This document shows, piece by piece, positions 35,403 through 47,809 of a stretch of 64,000 nt of DNA. Within the stretch, counting starts at the first letter, position 1; each line of letters starts with the position of its first letter. The notes beneath the pieces were generated by a model. It worked only from the letters and a program-made list of their open reading frames with translations. It searched no databases and was not told the origin of the DNA. The position numbers and the translations under genes were made by a program. The stretch spans positions 35,087,459 through 35,151,458 of the forward strand of contig CM043800.1 of the NCBI GenBank assembly GCA_023974075.1, in the 5' to 3' direction. This stretch comes from Chaenocephalus aceratus (Eukaryota > Chordata > Actinopteri > Perciformes > Channichthyidae).

Positions 35403-37437
35403 AATCTTTTATCAAACGGTAAATGGTGAATTAATATAACATTTAGAATCATTGAGAAAGGGTCATATCCACAGGGACTAGCTCACATTTAACTTAAAAT
35501 AAAATGTCTCTGCTTTGGACTGATGAGTATATGATTCTTGCATGTTAAATGACTAACACAAACCTTACATTTATGCATGTGCATGTGTCAGGAAGGCTCC
35601 CAAATAATTCTGAGGGGCCTATCCTATTTTTGTAATTAAATGATAATGTGCTAATCCATTACCTTGAGTTGTCTTCACTCAGGAAAACATCCCTATCAAG
35701 TGTTAACCCAATAACTAGGACAGCTCTGAAGGCCAAGGGTCAGAGAGAGAGGATCACACTCTCCGGCTGCAGAGAGCACCCCCAGCCACGGGCAAGGAGG
35801 CACAAGGTCGTTCGAGATGAGAGGATTCTAATCTTCAACTTTCTGATGGGATGGGATGCTTCTTCATCTTTCTGCTTGGGGGGGGGGCAAACAGACAACT
35901 CTGCAGGACGAGCGATGGCTTCAGAGGCTTCTATAATACAAGGTTCCATGTTTCTTGGAGGGGCATCTGGATGTGCCACTTGGAAGAGGCTCTGCTCTCA
36001 AGCAGATAGCAGAAGGAATGCAGGCAGATGAACCTCTCCATTTCACTGGGGGGATCATAAAGTGCTCACTGAATGAGCCACAAAAGCAGAGCAATTGGGG
36101 GTTGAAATATGGCGCTCTGATGAAGAAGAGTTTTGAGCCAATCAGCACCTCAGTGCTAATCTACAGTATCAGGATGCCTTTAAACACCAGACATTCTGTG
36201 TCATAAAGAGAGGAGGAGAACGAGTCAGAAGGACATGTTTTTCCAGCTCTTGTACAAAGATAACATTTGAATTGAATGACCAGATGTTTACAGATGTACA
36301 ATTAATTATAGTTCTTATATTTCCGATGAACAGACATGTGTTAAATAGTGGTGATAAATATGTTTTGTCAGATCAGATTACACTTTCACACTACACGAAA
36401 TAAATTAATTGATATTTTCAGATTATAAGGTATTGAACAATAAGGTACTTCTAATATTATAAGAGATGATGTTAATATCCTTAATTGTCCAGCAATCAGG
36501 TTTAACAACACTACTCTTCAATGTATATACATGCACAGAAAGACCTATAATGATGTTTCAAGTTTTAAATATTTAAACATTCCTTTCCAGGTTTTACAAA
36601 AGTCTTTGAATATTTGCCTAATTTTTCCTTTTCAGATTTTGAACAAATGTATTTGAATGAAATATATGTACTACTAAGTGCCTTACTCTTGAATAAAGCG
36701 TGATGAAGTAAACGTAAAGTAATGTTAAAGATTGAGGACACTGCAACTTTACAGATTACAGATTGATCGATTCATCACTGTGAATTTATACCTTAACTTG
36801 GAATTTTAGCTGGATCTCTCATGATTCTGATTTTATACCTCAATTGGATTTCTTATAATCCTAAATTCTAATTGTGTTTTAATAAGTAATTGCCTTGAAG
36901 TAAATCTTTGAGATGTAAGCTGATTTTGCATTTGTGTTTGATGAATGAGATTAACTGAGTGATAAATGATAAAAGGTCTTATTTTTGAAACATGTATTCT
37001 GCTATTATATTTTTGTATTTCATGTGTTTATTATTGTGCTTTTGATAAAATAAGTCAAACACTGAAGAGAGATGATTTTTCTATTATGATTGACTGTGTT
37101 CAATTATGGTGATTGAAATGTTTTCAATCTTGTTTTACTTTTTGATGTAATTGATGTATGTGAGCCCACACAACTCTGAAAACGCTTATTGATTTAAGTA
37201 GTGACTGAAATATTCTTAGACTAATGTTAATTGGTTATCGATAAATTGATAAAAAGAATGGACTGTAAGAGAATATTTTAATCCGATCTGTGTATTTAGA
37301 GATTCTCAGTATTTCTTGCATGTTCCTGCAAGTAACTTCAGGAGGACACAGGTCAAGAGGTCTTCTGCCTTCCTGTGGGTGAGGGGTTTGGGCACATGTG
37401 AAGTTGCAATACAAAGGTGTCTTTGTTCCAAATGTCT
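35403..37437. other. No gene recognised
   Basis: A GC-richer block at 35735-36200 (frames of about 80-127 codons on both strands, no recognisable motif) is followed by very AT-rich sequence to 37320. A short (g)10 run at 35880 may be an assembly-sensitive site. Confidence 0.4.
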
Positions 37438-37526
37438 GGGTTAGGGTTAGGGTTATCTTACAATACAGTATGTTTTCTATACTGTTTACTGTTTGTGTGT
37501 GTATCTTTGTGAATGTGTGTATTATA
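37438..37526 (-). repeat. AFGP intron-1 flank relic, ending at telomere-like ttaggg repeats
   Basis: The reverse complement of this segment (taatacacacattcacaaagatacac...tactgtattgtaagata) matches AFGP intron 1 at 56769-56845 almost base for base. The match stops at gggttagggttagggtta (37438-37455), about 2.5 telomere-type units. Confidence 0.85.
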
Positions 37527-38997
37527 GTGTTAATTGCGTTGACTAAAACTATGACGAAATATGTTCTCCAACAACTTTTTTTTGACTAAGACGAGACGAT
37601 GACGAGACGGCACCGACGTCAGTAAACAATAACTCTAACGAAATCAACATGCAATGTCGTTGACGAAAAGTGACGAGACGACAATGTAGTTTACTAAATA
37701 AAAACTTGAGCCGGCTATTTCAGCTCTTCATTTGACCACATTTATAATTTAATCAAATTTAGCCCTGTTTTGACAAATGATTTATATGTGTACACATATA
37801 TTAATTAAATTATTCAATACATTCTTTGTAATGAAGTATTCAAAAGTAAAAATTACATTTTAATATAAATGATTTGCTGTGGCCAATTGTTTTCACTGCA
37901 TTTACAGACCCTTGTAACTCTCTGATACCACCGAATGAATGCACTGACTTGCTTGTAGAACCACGCTACACAAAGCAGATAGCAACACCTATAAAAACTT
38001 TAGAATAGACATTTTAAAATAGGACAGCTACTGTATCGACATTTTAAAATTGTATTTAAAGAAAAAGCCAGCATGGATCTTTTTCAGTATTAACTAAAAA
38101 GTCAGCAACAGCTGATATCAAATCTTTGCTGAGCCTAAAGATAGTCATAAATAAATAACATAGTGAAAATAAATATATTGCAATACTCAAAACAGCAGCA
38201 TCCAACCGTCTCTAATCCTTGGATATGACATGTCACTGCATGCATGCAGCACCCGTAGCACGGAGATCATCATGTCATTCTGTCTAATATTCCCCTCTCG
38301 TCACTCACTTGCATCGCAAGTGAGTGACGAGAGTTGTGTACAGACCCGACGGGTAATAATGGATTATGACCGAAATGTTACGATCCTGTCCTTCAAAATG
38401 ACTGAAAATGAAAAAGTCTAACGCCACCACTACTTGGGAGAAAGAAACGAGGAGATTTTTGGGCCCATTTTTGCTACAATGAGGCGGAGAAAAAAAGTGA
38501 ATGCATTGTTTTATCAGAAGGGAAGCATTGTGGCCATAACACAGCTGGTAAAGACACCACAAACCTGACCAGATAATTTCTGCAAAGCTGCATTCTTAAT
38601 CATTCAACCTGTGTTTTTCATCAAATAAGGATAAGATATAATTTTATTGGGAAATAAGTTTGACTAAAATGATAAATTGTTGGTTTTGGCTAGACAAGTT
38701 TGACTGAAGTTTTCTATATAATCTGATGACTAAAAAAGACTCAAATGTCAACAGTTTTCATCAACAAAAAGTAGACTAAAATGCTCAGACTTTTAAATCT
38801 TCGACTAAATCTTGACTAAAATAGTTACTGTTTTCCTTGACTAAAATAAGACTAAAATGCTCAGAATTGTAGTCGACTAAAACTTGAATAAATAAAAACA
38901 GAATGAAGGGGACTAAATATGACTAAAACTAACAAGGACATTTGATACAGGACTAAGAGTAAGACTAAATAATAAAATAGCTGACAAAATGAACACT
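37527..38997 (-). mobile_element. Nonautonomous hAT element, copy of the one in AFGP intron 1
   Basis: Ends are tagtgttaattgcgttgactaaaac and gactaagagtaagactaa...aaatagctgacaaaatgaacacta. The interior matches 55121-56768 in inverted orientation (for example gtcactcacttgcatcg block, ggcccatttttgc, gcgtggttctacaag). Because the match continues into non-transposon intron sequence at 37438-37526, the copy arose by segmental duplication rather than by fresh transposition. Confidence 0.85.
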
Positions 38998-38999
38998 AT

Positions 39000-40300
39000 T
39001 GTACTATTGTATTTTATGTATATATAAACCAAAGTCAAACAAGAACAGCTAATGTCAATAAACAGAAACATTTCACAACATTGCATTAGCTTGAGGGCAA
39101 TTGAAGTGGAAACCCTTGGTTTTGAAAAGATAAGCTAACAAAAGTCTATTAAATGTTCATTATCTCAATTTGTTTTAAAGATTTTCCTAACGAGTTTGTA
39201 GTTTCAAAACACATTTTTAATATACAGCAAGATGTTCCTTAATTAATATATGGTCCCATTTACAGTACAATAAAGGACGTGCATGGCTTCCTCTCCTTAG
39301 ACCTTAATCCCTTTTACAGTGTTTTATTTAGTTAATTAAGGTGTATTGTAAATGTCTTGTTTCAGTGTTGGGTTATAATTAGCTTCAGCCTCTCGTGTCA
39401 TATCTGCTTCCAAAAAAACGACATGTCAATAGTCCAAATGCCAAACTCAAGGCTTATTCTGCAATCCACTGACTTCACAGTGATTATGTCCAATTATTAT
39501 CTAAAGTGTATAGTGCTTTTCCTTAAACACACGTTGCCAAACAATCTCTCAATAAGATTTCCATCAAAATAAGACACACAAACTGTAGCTTTTACCAGTT
39601 AACCTCTGCATAGATACGGGCTATCTGAGAAGTCTTGTCAACTACAAACATTGACATTAGTTCAAAGACTACAGTTTTGGTCAAAATGAGATTAAGTACC
39701 TGATAAGAGAGTGATTTATGACCCCCATAAACCTTAGTCCCACCTCCCTTTGATGTGGCACCTGTCACTCTGACATCTCTGACCTTTGACCATCTTATCT
39801 TTTATGACTTGTTTGTTTATTGTTTTATTGCCCCCTCATAAAGGATGTTGCTCAATAGTGGGTTGATAAGACTTTATTGCCCCTTTGATGTGAAACCTGT
39901 TATAGTGTCCTCAGTAGGTCATTATAGTCAACGATGAAACCATTATAGTCAATGATGATAGTATGACTTGTTTAGCTGTTTATTGTTTTATTGCCCTCCT
40001 CATAAAGGATGTTGCTCAATAGGGGGTGATAAGACTATTGCCCCTTTGATGTGACACCTGGTGTAGTATCCCCCTAGTAAGCCATTATAGTCAATGATGA
40101 TAATATGACTTGTTTCGGTCACCTGTTGTGGTTGTAATGCCTTCTATAAGGGTGTTGCTCAATAGGGGGTGATAAGACCCACCCTGCTGCACCTACGTCA
40201 GGGCCCTAAACCATCACACACCTCCTCACACACTCCCCTCCCACCCTGCTGCACTTATGAACACAGAGGGGGGTCTTTGAGTTTTTACCTGCAACTATGT
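39000..40300 (+). repeat. Locus-specific segment A, copy 1
   Basis: Recurs inverted at 51535-52705 (nearly complete, with an internal deletion) and at 48030-48665 (partial). Inside, a 130-150-bp subunit (cctcataaaggatgttgctcaatag...ttatagtcaatgatgata...gacttgttt) is repeated about three times at 39835-40170. A 71-codon frame at 39357-39572 is present in two copies but shows no motif. Confidence 0.88.
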
Positions 40301-40544
40301 CTCTGAAAGGTGTCCACAGTGTTGTTTTAAAAAAATAAGTAATCTTTTCAGATAATCTAGTTCCTTTCTCACAGTAAGGATAAGAATAATTGACAGAGAG
40401 GCTGTAAAAATCCCCGTACTAGCGAAAGCCCTTTACTTAAATGTAACAACTCACCCTATACTCTTAACAAAAGTGTTTGAGATAACAAGGTCTCCACTAT
40501 TAGACCTCAGGGTTGCTCACACACAAGGCTAGTGCTTGTTTTAA

Positions 40545-40830
40545 GTTTAGCTTAGAAAATATATTACTTTAAAATAGCATCTAAAGCAGGCAGTTATAGG
40601 GGCTAGAGGAAGTATTTCCTCTCAATAAAACTGATAAGATTATATTTTGTAGCAATGAAGTGTAAAGTGAAGGTTCCCCTTAAAAACTCCAGCAGACAGA
40701 CAGAGGAAGAATCTATTTAGTTCAGACCTGAACATGAGAGAACGATAAGGAGGGGGGTTCATTTATTTACAAGTCCCAGTTTACCCCTTTACTCTTATCA
40801 ATGTTTTTGAGATAACTATGAGGGGCCATG
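40545..40830. repeat. Direct repeat B, copy 1 (copy 2 at 42190-42472)
   Basis: Starts tagcttagaaaatatattacttta, ends tttgagataactatgaggg. The two copies differ by scattered single bases and lie 1.65 kb apart in the same orientation. Between them sit a dispersed repeat and an LTR-like block. Confidence 0.9.
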
Positions 40831-40925
40831 TACGCCAAAATTCAAACTAACCTCGCGCATACACTACTGAAAACATCTGGCCTTGCACACACACTACTGA
40901 AATACTCTCACATTCACTACTGACA

Positions 40926-41450
40926 ACCCAGTCTCACGGCATTTCGTGTTATAGTCATGACATTTAATCTATTGATTCGTGTTCACCAACACGATTTTCC
41001 CCTTTTTTTCGTGTCACACAGAACGATTTTAAAAGCAATGTATTTCTATTGGTAGTATGTTTCGTGCCTGCAGCACGTCTTTTTGTCCGTTCGGGTCTTG
41101 GAAGACCGGAAGCTGTGTGGTTCATAAAAACATGTTCTTACTCAATATCAAGCCACGATTATTGTTTTAATTTTAAATCATATAATGTTGGACTTTTTTT
41201 GTCGTCTGTGAGGAAAAGAAATGGGGCTCAGAGCCTCAGAATACTGAAATCTGTATTTTTTTAAATCTTTTTTTCCTTCTAATTTGTTATTCTTTTCTAA
41301 ATAACACACTGTTATTTACTCACCAATAACACACAATTATCCTTGCTTTTATTTATTTGTTTAATTCCATAATCTTGGGCTTTTTTGGCGTCCGTCAGGA
41401 ACTGAATTTCAAAATAAAAATAACCGGAAACAGATGTAGGACATTTCGAG
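40926..41450. repeat. Dispersed repeat, copy 2 (copy 1 at 9168-9680)
   Basis: Same order of motifs as copy 1: cccagtctcacggcatttcgtgtt, gattcgtgttcaccaacacgatt, aaacatgttcttactcaatatcaagcca, cttttttggcgtccgtcagg. Confidence 0.85.
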
Positions 41451-41629
41451 CATCATTGCAATACACAGCAACCGAACTGATTACCCAAGATCCTCAGCTA
41501 TGGTTTAAGCTCGCTGATTGGATGTTTTAGCCGCAATGCATGTAGGGATATGGTGTTAATGCAATTATGAAATCCGAAAAACCTTTTTTTTAAAGAAAAT
41601 AATATTTTATTCCGAGTGTTTTTCACGAT

Positions 41630-42175
41630 TCTTGTGTTATGTCACGTTTTTAGTTTTGTATGTCTTGTTATGGGTGTTTTGCTGTTCTCCCTGTCATGTT
41701 TTCCTCCTTGTATATTGTCTAGTGCTTCTCCCTGTGTTTTCCTCCCTGTTGTTAGTTTCCCCGGTGTGTCTAATTGTCTGATTGTGTTCACCTGTACCCT
41801 TTGTGTGTCTCCTGTGCTCATCATCACAAGCCCCACCCTTGATTGTTTTCACCTGTGTCTTGTTGTCATGTGTTGAAATCCCCCTGTCTCCCAGTGTTCA
41901 GTGTCAGTTCGTCTTGTCTCTTGCCATGGTCAGGTCTATGCTCTCTGTGCTCTTGAAAAGTGTTGTTCCTCACTACGTGAGCGATTTTCCTTTTGTTCTC
42001 ATTTTTTGTCATCTCATCCTGAGATTAGTTAGTGAACATTTTTTGTTCATCTTGCTGATTTTTGGAAAAATAAAGTATCTTACCAATACTTTACCTCTGT
42101 CTCTCGGGTCGTGCAATTGGGTCCTCCCTCCTGAGTGCCTGAGTTCTTCACAGAACGAACTGACCTCTTAACAGA
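41630..42175 (+). repeat. LTR-like block, possible solo gypsy-type LTR
   Basis: A T/C-rich block opening tgttatgtcacg, with cttgttatg..., acctgtgtcttgtt, an ataaag near 42070 and a terminal tcgggtcgtgcaattgggtcctccctcctgag. The tail resembles that of the gypsy LTR at 28031-28387 (agtcgtgcatttgggtcctatc). Exact ends and target duplication are not clear. Confidence 0.5.
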
Positions 42176-42189
42176 TCTGTTAAGAATCA

Positions 42190-42472
42190 GAATTAGCTTA
42201 GAAAATATATTACTTTACAATGGCATCTAAAACAGGCAGCTATAGGGGCTAGAGGAAGTATTTTCTCTCAATAAAACGGATAAGATTATATTGTGTAGCA
42301 ATGAAGTGTAAAGTGAAGGTTCCCCTTAAACACTCCAGCAGACAGACAGAGGAAGAATCCATTTTGTGCAGACCTGAACATGACAGAGAACGATAAGGAG
42401 GGGATTCATTTCTTTACAAGTCCCAGTTCACCCCTTTACTCTTATCAATGTGTTTGAGATAACTATGAGGGT
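42190..42472. repeat. Direct repeat B, copy 2
   Basis: See the copy at 40545-40830: same orientation, starts ttagcttagaaaatatattacttt and ends tttgagataactatgaggg. Confidence 0.9.
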
Positions 42473-43104
42473 TTCCCGTTGGTTCCAGAAATAACGTTAA
42501 CGTAGATATTGCAATATGGTTTGTTGAGCTGGAGTTGATTATTGAAGCTTACTGGTTAACGTTCATCATATTAAACGAACAAACCCAAATCTTGTTGTTT
42601 TTATTAATATTATTACCAATACTTACTTAGCATTTTATTGTCAGTACACCGGAGAAACCGACTTGTGGCAGCAGAACGTGAACATGTAACTTAATGCCTG
42701 CATTTAAGGATGAAAAATGGCTCAGTCAATGCTTTAGGGACAAGGAAATGATTTGTTTAAATATTAGATATGACGTTAAAGATGTTTGTCATTTACCCTA
42801 ACGTGTGTGTTACAAATGAATGTGAATATGGCATAGGACAAATATATAATTTGAATGTCTCATGAAAAAAGATTCCAAAATAACAGTAAAATAAAAAGGA
42901 CCCCAACTATACAATAATACGCAATCCAACTGATAAGATACAGTAAGGGCTGTGATATCCAGCACTTTTTATCAGGATAACAAACAAATTATGACATGAC
43001 GTTTGCATGTAAAAAAGGCTGTGACCAACACATGTTACTTTACATATATATATATACTTTTTTGCCCCACTGTATGTATATACTGTATATCTGTTTGTTT
43101 AAAG
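42473..43104. other. No gene recognised
   Basis: AT-rich, with a short (ta)n run near 43045. Confidence 0.4.
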
Positions 43105-43842
43105 TGTCCAGGTGATGCAGACAGACCAGAGGATGCTGAACACGAGAGACATACCTATATTCCTAAAAGCAGTGAACTTCATCATGGAATCAAAGGTACA
43201 AAGACCCCTTTCATACTGTACAAAGAATCGAGAAACTTTCTGGTTTAAATAGATAAAGTAACAACTATAATACACTGATATACATTCCATTAAACATGAC
43301 TAAATACTGATATCAGGGAAGTTGAGTGTTCCTTGCTTGTAAAAAGTTAAATTTCGATTTTATTAAGCAACATGATCTTTTTGTCAGCTTTCACATTTCA
43401 ATGTATTTAAGGCAATTATTATTTTACATTGTGAGAATTGCTTCCATTTGTCTCTACATATTGTCTGTAAAAGACGTGGTAAAAGTGGTTCTTGCAGTGA
43501 GACAACCGAACAGCTTGATACTACATTTGCACTAAGTTCTGATAATAGTTGACTATTATTTTAATAATAACATATATTTTAATGTTGATTAACTGCAGAC
43601 TGTTCATTCATAATCTGATTTTCTTTGTAGTAAAATGTGATGAATTTAAAAAACACATTAAAATAAAAGATATATTATTTCTACAGCTGCTTAATAAACA
43701 AAACTCTTTCATAAATAACACACTTGCTCTGCAATAATTAGGTTTTATGTTTCTTGTCATTTCTGTTAGGAAAGGACATACCTGAAGGACACAACTGCCA
43801 CACCGTTTTCTCCGAGGAGCAAGAAGAAAATGAAAAGCTGAT
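43105..43842 (+). other. Two exon-like segments of an unrecognised gene
   Basis: Segment 1 (about 43105-43195) is open, polar (GDADRPEDAEHERHTYIPKSSELHHGIK), preceded by tttgtttaaag and followed by a GT (aaaggtacaaag). Segment 2 (about 43770-43841) is preceded by ttctgttag, open (GHNCHTVFSEEQEENEKL) and ends in TGA. The spacing, splice-like borders and more hydrophilic codon content suggest two terminal exons of an old gene, but I recognise no family and no upstream exon. Confidence 0.3.
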
Positions 43843-44550
43843 ATGAGATTAAAGACCAATACAGGACATTCACTAAGAAACTACACTTTTATTGTGAACA
43901 CAAGGATCTGCACACTGAATAGTGTGTAGTCAAACAGGACCATCATTTGTTTGTGACAGCTGTATGAACAGTATGGGCTCACATATGCAGTTTGGTGGTT
44001 TTCTTCATCAGGCCTGGTCCTCCTCCCAGAGAAAGACCGCTCCACCTCAGTCTTCTCCGGCCAAACCAACAGACAGGACATCCATCACACTGAGGTTCCT
44101 CCCAAAGTCTCTGCAGCTCTCTGGATACCACGCTGTCTCAATTGATCCACACTGTGAATATGAGAGGGGAACATTTGTGTAATAAATGCTTGTGTTATAA
44201 GTGACTCAGTTTTTTTTAATTTTAAATAAACAATACTATTACTGTATTTTAATGACGGAAAGTTTAATTTAAAAGAAGAGGCCCCAAAAATAAAGATTGA
44301 TATACCAATAAATGTAGTATATTATATATTGTTTAAAGTAGATAGAACTGGTACTTAAGAGTTTTAATACAGTCTGGTTGCAGAGGAGGCACACAGGTAA
44401 GTATTATTAAAAGTATAATTAAGTGACAGCAAAAAATCAATAACTAAAATCAAGCAAAAATGTGAATCTTTGCTGGATCCACAGTTGAATTTACCACATA
44501 TTATATATTTTAGAAACCTGAAGGCATTAACAGATTTGTATGCAAGTATT
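43843..44550. other. No gene recognised
   Basis: Includes an 86-codon + frame (43922-44182) followed by aataaatgc near 44180. No motif. It could be the 3' region of the exon-like segments just upstream. Confidence 0.35.
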
Positions 44551-46410
44551 AACCCATCCATCCATCCATCCATCTTCTCCCGCTTATCCGTGGTCGGGTC
44601 GCGGGGGTAGCAGTTCCAGCAGAGAGCCCCACACTTTCTTTTCCCTGGCCACATCAACCAGCTCTGACTGGCGGATCCCAAGGCACTCCCAGGCCAGCGA
44701 AGACATATAATCCCTCCACCTGGTCCTAGGTCTACCCCTTGGTCTCTTCCCAGCTGGACGTGCCTGGAACACCTCCCTAGGGAGGCGCCCAGGTGGCATC
44801 CTAACTAGGTGCCCGAACCACCTCAACTGGCTCCTTTCGATGCGAAGGAGGAGCGGTTCAACTCCGAGTCCCTTCCGGATGACCGAACTTCTCACCTTAT
44901 CCCTAAGGGAGACACCAGCCACCCTGCGTAGAAAACCCATCTCGGCCGCTTGTATCCGCGATCTTGTTCTATCGGTCATGACCCATCCTTCATGACCATA
45001 GGTGAGGGTAGGAACGAAAATGGCCCGGTAGACAGAGAGCTTTGCCTTCTGGCTCAGCTCCCTTTTCGTCACAACGGTGCAGTAAAGTGACTGCAGTACC
45101 GCTCCCGCTGCTCCGATATTCCGGCCCATCTCACGCTCCATTGTTACCCTCACTCGAGAACAAGACCCCGAGATACTTGAACTCCTTCACTTGGGGTAAG
45201 GACTCATTCCCTACTTGGAGTGGACAGTCCATCGGTTTCCTGCTGAGAAACATGGCCTCAGATTTGGAGGTGCTGATCCTCATCCCAGCCGCTTCACACT
45301 CGGTTGCGAACCGATCCAGTGAGTGCTGAAGGTTGCAGCCTGATGAAGACATTAGAACCACATCAACTGCAAAAAGCAGTGGTGCAATCCCTAGTCCACC
45401 AAACTGCAGACCCCCTCCCCCATGACTTCGCCTCGAAATCCGATCCATGTATATTACAAACCGGATAGGTGACAAAGCGCAGCCCTGGCGGAGGCCAACC
45501 CTCACCGGAAATGGGTCTGACTTACTGCCGAGGACTCCAAGTCTACAAAACACATGTAGACCGGATAAGCGTACTCCCAGGCCCCCTCCAGGATCCTTGC
45601 GAGAGTAAAAAGCTGATCCATCGTTCCACGACCAGGACGGAATCCGCATTGTTCCTCCTCAATCTGAGGTTCGACAATCGGCCTGACCCTCCTTTCGAGT
45701 ATCTTAGAGTAAACTTTCCCGGGGAGGCTGAGTAGTGTGATGCCTCTGTAATTGGCACACACCCTCTGATCCTCCTTTTTAAAAAGGGGAACCACCACCC
45801 CGGTCTGCCACTCCTTCGGTACTGTTTCCGACTTCCACGCAACGTTGATAAGACGTGTCAACCATGACAGTCCCTCAACACCCAGAGCCTTCAGCATTTC
45901 TGGGCGGATCTCATCCACCCCCGGGGCTTTGCCACTGTGGAGTTGTTTAACGACCTCAGTGACCTCCCCCCGGGAGATTGGTGTTGATCCCCCGTCATAC
46001 TCCAGCTCTACCTCTAACATAGAGGGCGGAGTTGTCGGGTTCAGGAGTTCCTCAAAGTGTTCCTTCCAACGCCCTAACACTCCATCAGTTGAGGTCAACA
46101 ACGTCCCATCCTTACTGTACACAGCTTGGATGGTTCCCTGCTTCCCCCTCCTGAGGTGTCGGAAAGTTTTCCAGAACAACTTTGGTGCTGCCCGAAAGTC
46201 CTTTTCCATGTCTTCTCCGAACTTCTCCCACACCCGCTGCTTTGCCTCGGCCACGGATGAGGCTGCTGCCCTTCGGGCCTGTCGGTACCTTGCAACTGCC
46301 TCGGGAGTCCCCCGGTATAACAAATCCCTGAAGGCCTCCTTCTTCAGTCGGACGGCTTCCCTGACCACCGGTGTCCACCAGGAGGTTCGAGTTTTATCCC
46401 AAACACTATA
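44551..46410 (-). mobile_element. Rex3/RTE-like LINE, 5'-truncated
   Basis: The minus strand holds RT and C-terminal sequence and ends in (catc)n on the + strand, i.e. a GATG tail, at 44556-44576. The same family left the fragment at 15062-15465. The 5' end, including the endonuclease, is missing. Confidence 0.92.
44584..46410 (-). pseudogene. Rex3/RTE-like ORF with mutated RT active site
   Basis: Frames 46410-45502, 45649-45131 and 45153-44584 are collinear. The first reads WWTPVVREAVRLKKEAF, GKAPGVDEIRPEM, NYRGITLLSLPGKVYSKIL and CGFRPGRGTMDQLFTLARI, standard non-LTR RT blocks. A deletion after MCFVDLE removes the segment that normally carries the AYDRV-type motif. The second frame has GLRQGCALSP and then FAVDVVLM where RT requires F/YADD, so the catalytic site is lost by Asp to Val. 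The third has the C-terminal basic region (KRPRGRPRTRWRDYMSSLAWE). Non-LTR reverse transcriptase relic. Confidence 0.93.
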
Positions 46411-46534
46411 ATTTAGATTATTAATGAACGTTTTGCTGAATAGTTTCATGTTCGTAGTAACGTAAAAAGTGCAAACCAGGAGCAACAGACATAGGTTAGC
46501 ATTATTTGGATCAGGCTTGAGTACATTGTTTACT

Positions 46535-47350
46535 CCCAGTGACGTGCGGTGAGGTTCGTGGCTGGTGAGGCACTGACTCTTTCAGAGTCAGATTTACAAA
46601 TATTATATTTTCACCTTAATCGAAATATTCCGTTATTTTCAAAAGCTTTTTTAGTCTGTTGCTTCGATTCATTTTAAACACACCGTTCAACAAAAGGATA
46701 CCCAACATGTAAATATTGGATTGTTCTTTCTTAGTAAGATCCCATTTTCATTACAATTGTGGTCTTACCTTGACTTGAAGATTAAGTCCATGCTCTCCTT
46801 CTGGACAATAATCTCTATTACTTTTTTGTAAAAGTCCTCCATATCTTCCTGTAGTTTCAAAAGTCTAGTTTGTTGTTTGCGTCTAACGTCTCTGCGTAGA
46901 ATAACAGTAGCAACAAGAACCTGTGGGCTCACTTGCGCCCCCTTCAGTGCGGCAGAGGTTGTGGCTGCCTCCCCTGGTGCTTTTTTCATTGCCGTTGTAT
47001 GATGAGACCAGCGAACCTAAATATCATATATACGTGAAATAAGTTATTTAGAGACTATGGATGGCGAGGATAAATGTAGTAAAGGGATCTAAAAACATTA
47101 CATTGGTGACATACAGTGAGATGGTGCAGGCATGGGCTTAGGGCCCGCTTTCCAGCCAGTTTCTGTGTGGTGACGCATTCTGAGGTGAAGCAGAGCTCAT
47201 CTGTGCCTCACCTCACCCCACAGTAACTGGCTTGAGCACGCTCACAAACTAAGTGCCCGCGTTAAATTAGTGCCCGCGTTCCAGCAAGTTAGTGTGGGCT
47301 TACGAGAGGCAGAGCTCCTCCCTGCCTCACTTCTCATCGCTACCCGTAGT
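46535..47350. repeat. Putative interspersed repeat with partly inverted gtgaggc-type ends
   Basis: Starts agtgacgtgcggtgaggttcgtggctggtgaggcac; inverted echoes gtgcctcacctcacccca and cctgcctcacttctc occur near 47205-47335. A 74-codon minus-strand frame (46989-46765; Arg/Lys/Gln-rich helical segment) lies inside. Class unknown. Confidence 0.5.
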
Positions 47351-47809
47351 TGTAGATGAGCTCTGCAAATGTGCTGATTTTGACTATATAAAGCGATTGG
47401 AATCATACATAAATCAAATTTACAACACAGATCAGTGGAGACATTTTATTATTATTACTATTTACTTTTTCTTTAGTTGTTTTTCCGTTACATTGGAGTA
47501 TGACAGGTGAGGCAATCAAGAACACCTCCATAGAACAGACCGTCTCAGTTTGTAGACTGCTCGGTTCAGGGTCCAGCCTACGGCTGCGGTGCTGTTTCTC
47601 TATAAATCCATGCTGAATTGGACCTTCTGTTTCATTCTTCTTCTTTAATGGCGACTTCCAAATAGAGTAGACGAGAATTATCGCCACCTACTGCAGCTTT
47701 GTTCTTTGTTACTTCCGTTTCATTACAATGACTTCGGTTACAGCAAGAATCCCCCTCACACACATAGGTGAAACACATGCACAGTATGTGCGTGAGGTTA
47801 ATTTTCAGT

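Noticed and set aside
35740..36206. Gene in the GC-richer block
   Set aside because: Several overlapping frames on both strands, none with a motif or splice support.
37438..37455. Chromosome-end telomere
   Set aside because: Only about 2.5 ttaggg units, flanked by unique sequence on both sides; at most an interstitial scar.
39357..39572. 71-codon frame conserved in the inverted copy at 48405-48620
   Set aside because: Its conservation follows from the segmental duplication. No motif, no splice or promoter context, and similar amino-acid and silent changes.
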